DNA of 64,000 nt, from assembly GCA_022824465.1 (NCBI GenBank), contig JAJDZV010000007.1, positions 124,001 through 188,000 on the forward strand, read 5' to 3'. The notes beneath the pieces are model-generated. The model saw only the letters and a list, made by a program, of their open reading frames with translations, was not told the DNA's origin and ran no database searches. Source of the DNA: Anaerolineae bacterium. GTDB lineage: Bacteria > Chloroflexota > Anaerolineae > Aggregatilineales > Phototrophicaceae. Each line of letters begins with the position of its first letter. Positions within the stretch are counted from its first letter, which is position 1. The position numbers and the translations under genes were made by a program. Of the stretch, positions 60,689 to 64,000 are shown piece by piece.

Positions 60689-61717
60689 TCAAGGGATCTC
60701 GCAGTCCTTGTCGTCGGCAATTTTGGTGTAGCGCGGCAATTCATCGGCGCCATTCCCGCGCAGGTCGTTGGCGCTGGCATAGACGCGAGAGTCAAACAAG
60801 GACTGAATCCCGCGATTGACATTACCGGTCACGATGTTGTCGCGCGCTTCCGCCAGCGAATGGAAGTCGATCATAATGCCATTGCCAAAGCGCGCTCCCT
60901 CGCCGCCAGCCGCCGTGTTCATGACCACATTGCCGCAGATGGACGCCATCGACATGTCAAAAACATAGATGCCCGTCTCAACATTGCTATCGACGATATT
61001 GTCGGCGACCAAGGCGTGGGACATCTCGTCGATCATAATGCCGTGTTTAAGATTGTCGCTAACAATGTTGTCTTCAATATAAATCTTGCCGGTCATATTG
61101 GTTGCGATACCGCTATGAGCATTGTGAGAGACGGTATTGCCGATAATACGGGAGGCAGGCCATTGCGTCGTATTCGTGACGTGGATGCCTCTGCCGTAAG
61201 GCGCGTTGGCCGCGCGAATCGTGTTGTGGAGGATATCAACTGCCGCCAGCCTCACCTTGATGCCGGCCAGACGACTGTCGCTAATGAGGTTGTCGCGCAC
61301 CGTCACGTCTCGGCTGCGGGTAACATAGATGCCGAATTTGCCGCCGCTGATGACCAGGTTCGCGATCAGCACATCGGAAGTGTCAGCGATGGTAATGACA
61401 GGCAACTCGACATCGCCGACCAAGAGGACCGTATGACCACGCTTGCCGCGCAAGACCAGCGGGCGGTTTATGCTGAGCGATTCGCGGTATAGCCCTCCCG
61501 CAACCTCCACAATCGCATGGTCGTCAGCCCGTTCCAAGGCGGCGCTTATGGTCGGATAATCGGCCGGGACGCGGATAATGCGCTTGTCAAACGCCAGGCT
61601 TGATGCCGGTTGTATCAAGGAGAATAAGGCCACCAGCGTCCACAGCCCCGCCTGGCAGCGGAAGCGCGCCCGTCTCGCCCTCATCGTTTTGGCGGAGGCA
61701 GCTTGCAAGCGCGACAT
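60689..61717 (-). CDS. Secreted right-handed beta-helix protein (NosD-like)
   Basis: A 342-residue exported protein. After a signal peptide (hydrophobic core GLWTLVALFSLIQPASSLAF near 24-43) comes IRVPADYPTISAALERADDH, the usual start of NosD/pectate-lyase-like folds. It continues with about ten parallel-helix turns such as VRDNLISDSRLAGIKV, IIGNTVSHNAHSGIAT, YIEDNIVSDNLKHGIMI and VADNIVDSNVETGIYV. It begins 4 bp after the MalG-like permease stop and belongs to that operon. This suggests a surface carbohydrate-binding or depolymerising role feeding the importer; no catalytic residues were identified. Confidence 0.8.
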   Translation of the reverse strand: MSRLQAASAKTMRARRARFRCQAGLWTLVALFSLIQPASSLAFDKRIIRVPADYPTISAALERADDHAIVEVAGGLYRESLSINRPLVLRGKRGHTVLLVGDVELPVITIADTSDVLIANLVISGGKFGIYVTRSRDVTVRDNLISDSRLAGIKVRLAAVDILHNTIRAANAPYGRGIHVTNTTQWPASRIIGNTVSHNAHSGIATNMTGKIYIEDNIVSDNLKHGIMIDEMSHALVADNIVDSNVETGIYVFDMSMASICGNVVMNTAAGGEGARFGNGIMIDFHSLAEARDNIVTGNVNRGIQSLFDSRVYASANDLRGNGADELPRYTKIADDKDCEIP

Positions 61718-61721
61718 GGCA

Positions 61722-62645
61722 TTAACCCTTTACAGCGCCAGCCGTCACGCCACGAACAAAATAGCGCTGCAACGAGAAGAAGATCGTCAAGGGCACGATC
61801 ATTGAGATGAAGGCGCCGGCCGCCAGCAGATTCCACTGGGAGCCGTATTGACCCAGCAACTCGCGTATACCGGCGCTCAGGGGCATCATATTGGAATCTT
61901 GCAGGAAAATCAGCGCATTTAACAAGTCGTTCCAGACCCAAACAAATTGAAATATAGCGAGCGAAGCCAGCGCCGGTTTTGAGAGTGGCAAGACAATGCG
62001 AAAGAAGATCACCAATTCAGAGGCGCCGTCCACACGTGCCGAATCGAAGACTTCCCCCGGCAAATCGGCAAAGAAGTTGTAAAGCAGAAAAACGGCAAAT
62101 GAGGACCCGTAAGCGGTATGCGCCAGCCATATCCCGGGCCAGGTACCCGCCAAATCGAAGATGTTGTAGATGCGCAGGACCGGTACCCAGGTCGTTTGCA
62201 GCGGGATGATCAGCAGGCCGATAATCAAAAGATATAAGGTATTACGAAAAGGGAACTGCATCCAGGCAAAACCGTAAGCGGCCAGCGCAGCTAAGAAGAT
62301 TGGCAGGAAAGTGGACGGGACGGTGATGATGATGGTATTCAGGAAGTTTTGGGCGATTCCCGGCGGCGCCGATTCACTGTCTGCTATAACGTCTTCGTAG
62401 TTAGTCAGGCTCAAGCGGCCAAGCTCGTCAAATACGGTCCACCAACCGGACGTTGCGATATCCGCCGGCGCGCGAAACGAGGTTGTGAGAATGCCCAAAG
62501 AAGGCGTGAGCCAGACGATAGCCAGGAAAATCAGCAGCACGTGCACAGGGCCCCGCCGCGTCAGCTCAATCAAGGTTTGGCTCCACGACGGTTTCCCAGC
62601 CGATTCCCCTCTGCCTCTCGCAGATTCCGCAGTAAACAGCTTCAT
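61722..62645 (-). CDS. Carbohydrate ABC permease, MalG-like
   Basis: A 307-residue membrane subunit of a CUT1-type sugar importer. A membrane segment near 33-53 (VHVLLIFLAIVWLTPSLGIL) is followed by a periplasmic loop, the EAA loop VFDSARVDGASELVIFFRIV and the C-terminal FFSLQRYFVRGVTAGAVKG typical of MalG. It overlaps the MalF-like stop by 4 bp (ATGA). No ATPase gene is present in the visible part; CUT1 importers often share one MsmK/MalK-type ATPase encoded elsewhere. Confidence 0.92.
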   Translation of the reverse strand: MKLFTAESARGRGESAGKPSWSQTLIELTRRGPVHVLLIFLAIVWLTPSLGILTTSFRAPADIATSGWWTVFDELGRLSLTNYEDVIADSESAPPGIAQNFLNTIIITVPSTFLPIFLAALAAYGFAWMQFPFRNTLYLLIIGLLIIPLQTTWVPVLRIYNIFDLAGTWPGIWLAHTAYGSSFAVFLLYNFFADLPGEVFDSARVDGASELVIFFRIVLPLSKPALASLAIFQFVWVWNDLLNALIFLQDSNMMPLSAGIRELLGQYGSQWNLLAAGAFISMIVPLTIFFSLQRYFVRGVTAGAVKG

Positions 62646-63547
62646 CGCAAGTCCTGTCGGATTTGGCGTATTTGGTAAATGATGGCCGGCAAGACCAAGA
62701 TAAAGAGTATGACCGCTACCGCGCTGCCGTAACCGACACGGTTGTTGCCGAATATCTCTAGCCAGACCGTGAAGCCAATCACCCGGGTTGCGCCGCGCGG
62801 CCCGCCTTCAGTCATTACCAGAATCAAATCAACCATCTTCAAGGCATTGATCGTCAGCATTATCGTCACAAAGGTCAGCGGCCGCAAAAGCATCGGCAAG
62901 CTCACGCGCCAGAAAACTTGCCAGGCATTGCCGCCATCAACTCGCGCCGCTTCCAGGATTTCCCGCGGCAAGCCCTTGTACGCCGCTGAAAGCACGACAG
63001 TAGGGAGCCCCGCGGATGTCCATGTTGCCGCCAGAATGATGGCTACGTTTGCCAACTCCTTCCGCCCCAGCCAGGTAATCGGCTCAGATTGCGGAAACAC
63101 CGATGTCATAGCCGCATTCAAGACACCTTTGGTTAAATCCGGGCTATAGACAAAAACAAAGATCACCGAAGCGGCGGTGGAAGAAATAACCATAGGCAAG
63201 AAGATGATCGATTTGATGGTAGCTTCGTAGCGGACGCGGTCGGAAAGTATGGCAATGAGCATGCCAATGCCAACGGTCAGCGAGGGAAAGACCAGCACCC
63301 AAAGGGCAGTGGTTGGCAAGACCCCGGAAGGCGGCCAGCGATTCAAGCGCAAGAAAGTCTTGTCGGCTGTTAGCAAGCGTTCAAAGTTTGCCAGCCCGAC
63401 AAACTCCCGGCCCGGGTTCAGCATGGTGCCTTTGGTGAAACTCAGCAAGACAGTGTGGATCGTAGGGTAAACCAGGAAGATCACCAGGATACAAAGCACA
63501 GGGCCTACAAACAGCAGGGGAAGCCACTTGCTGTGTTTGCCGACCAT
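62642..63547 (-). CDS. Carbohydrate ABC permease, MalF-like
   Basis: A 301-residue CUT1 permease: first membrane segment LLFVGPVLCILVIFLVYPTI, the VGLANFERLLTADKTFLR region, EAA loop ILEAARVDGGNAWQVFWRVS with LPMLLRPLTFV, and a C-terminal membrane pair. It forms the channel with the MalG-like subunit. It follows the binding-protein gene after a 241-bp gap that holds a perfect-looking hairpin and little else, so expression may be lower than that of the binding protein. Confidence 0.92.
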   Translation of the reverse strand: MVGKHSKWLPLLFVGPVLCILVIFLVYPTIHTVLLSFTKGTMLNPGREFVGLANFERLLTADKTFLRLNRWPPSGVLPTTALWVLVFPSLTVGIGMLIAILSDRVRYEATIKSIIFLPMVISSTAASVIFVFVYSPDLTKGVLNAAMTSVFPQSEPITWLGRKELANVAIILAATWTSAGLPTVVLSAAYKGLPREILEAARVDGGNAWQVFWRVSLPMLLRPLTFVTIMLTINALKMVDLILVMTEGGPRGATRVIGFTVWLEIFGNNRVGYGSAVAVILFILVLPAIIYQIRQIRQDLR

Positions 63548-63672
63548 CTCTTCCGTCGCCTCCTCAATAGTGGCTTTGGTAATGTTTGACGCTTACATGC
63601 AGGTGCAAATAAGCTGAGCAGGGGAGGCGCTCCCTAGCTCTGAGTAGACTGGTTGCGCATACTGGCCCGAGC

Positions 63673-63701
63673 TTGGGATGCCCCCGCCGGGGACATCCCA
63701 A
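63673..63701. terminator. Hairpin after the sugar-binding-protein gene
   Basis: TTGGGATG (63673-63680) pairs perfectly with CATCCCAA (63694-63701) and CCCC with GGGG inside it, with a GCC loop and one mismatch. There is no U-run, so it may act as a partial terminator or 3'-end stabiliser between the binding-protein and MalF-like genes, as REP elements do between malE and malF in E. coli. Confidence 0.6.
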
Positions 63702-63788
63702 ATCTCTGTCAGAAGCTACTGAGCAGCTTGCTCCAGCGCGCCGGGACAATGTCAAATCAGATTTCGCGGACGCTGCAACTCTCCGCCG

Positions 63789-64000
63789 CTAGTAGGCTGC
63801 GTCGGCAGCGTCCTCCAGATTCTCCAGGATTTCCATCATGCTGTCGGGATCGGCCAGATAATCCTGCAAGGCAACAAACATGGCGTCACCGCCGACAGCC
63901 CCCGGCGCCAAATCCGATCCGTCGAAAACAAAGACATCAGACGCTGCGATCTGCTGCGCTTCCTTGGCTTTGCACACATCGTACGATTCGAGCGGCACGC
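63789..64000 (-). CDS. Carbohydrate ABC binding protein, C-terminal part (partial)
   Basis: The frame is open at the right window edge; about 70 residues of the C-terminus are visible. AASDVFVFDGSDLAPGAVGG and FVALQDYLADPDSMMEILEN are typical of the end of family 1 sugar-binding proteins (alpha-glucoside and related, with FDGSDLMP-like motif and a last helix LEDAADAAY). It is the first visible gene of the MalEFG - beta-helix operon. The signal peptide and ligand-binding core lie outside the window. Confidence 0.75.
   Translation of the reverse strand, partial: VPLESYDVCKAKEAQQIAASDVFVFDGSDLAPGAVGGDAMFVALQDYLADPDSMMEILENLEDAADAAY

Noticed and set aside
1-64000. CRISPR arrays, rRNA, tRNA
   Set aside because: No regularly spaced repeat-spacer blocks and no rRNA or cloverleaf-like sequences were found by eye; a covariance-model scan would be decisive for tRNAs.

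Overview
The window looks like a chromosomal segment of a heterotrophic bacterium, most likely Chloroflexota (an Anaerolineae-like lineage). This is an inference from GC-rich codon use, four ABC operons whose binding proteins have plain Sec signal peptides ending in AQ-type sites without a lipobox cysteine, genes that appear leaderless behind extended -10 boxes, and a dispersed GC-rich palindrome built on GTAGGGGCGA. I saw no rRNA, tRNA or CRISPR array.

Layout. 1-5.6 kb: small hypothetical genes, a YjjX-type NTPase, a FetB-like permease, then a small defence-like cluster (DUF433/DUF5615 toxin-antitoxin pair; PIN nuclease plus AAA ATPase). 5.7-19.9 kb: housekeeping and mixed genes: AlkX/YcaQ glycosylase, an OB/HhH protein, a BatA-VWA membrane protein, a flavin oxidoreductase, a Fur - thiolase - CoA-transferase operon, a class IV aminotransferase, a CAP-LysM surface protein, TetR and ECF sigma regulators, and a secreted subtilase. 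19.9-22 kb: a gene graveyard with an ABC permease fragment, a frameshifted LacI gene and a truncated Uma2 nuclease gene. 22-33.5 kb (minus strand): an ABC transporter without ATPases, an SDR, an aminotransferase with a lysine-less paralogue, an Ldh2-type dehydrogenase, a VOC protein, two tandem DUF4438 proteins and an aldo-keto reductase. This resembles uptake and catabolism of an unidentified amino or hydroxy acid. 33.8-34.2 kb: relics of a SorC regulator and a transketolase gene. 34.2-41.9 kb: a sulfatase plus complete oligopeptide-type ABC operon; 42.1-43.2 kb: a plus-strand amidohydrolase.

43.5-58.3 kb holds the centrepiece. Twelve minus-strand genes, most joined by 4-nt ATGA overlaps or very short gaps, lie behind one strong promoter (TTGACA-17-TAAACT). 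They encode two cytosolic DUF5060/DUF4038 glycoside-hydrolase-like proteins, a five-gene ABC importer, a SorC regulator, a split transketolase, an FGGY kinase and a fucose/arabinose-isomerase-like enzyme. The set reads as one sugar pathway: import, cleavage, aldose-ketose isomerisation, phosphorylation, then transketolase cleavage. Kinase plus split transketolase plus a DUF4038 (apiosidase-type) domain point to D-apiose or a similar branched or short sugar. That is a hypothesis.

58.4-60.5 kb holds a gene truncated by a decayed IS3-family element. 60.7-64 kb is a MalEFG-type ABC operon with a secreted beta-helix protein; its binding-protein gene runs off the right edge. All four ABC operons carry a GC-rich hairpin between the binding-protein gene and the first permease gene.
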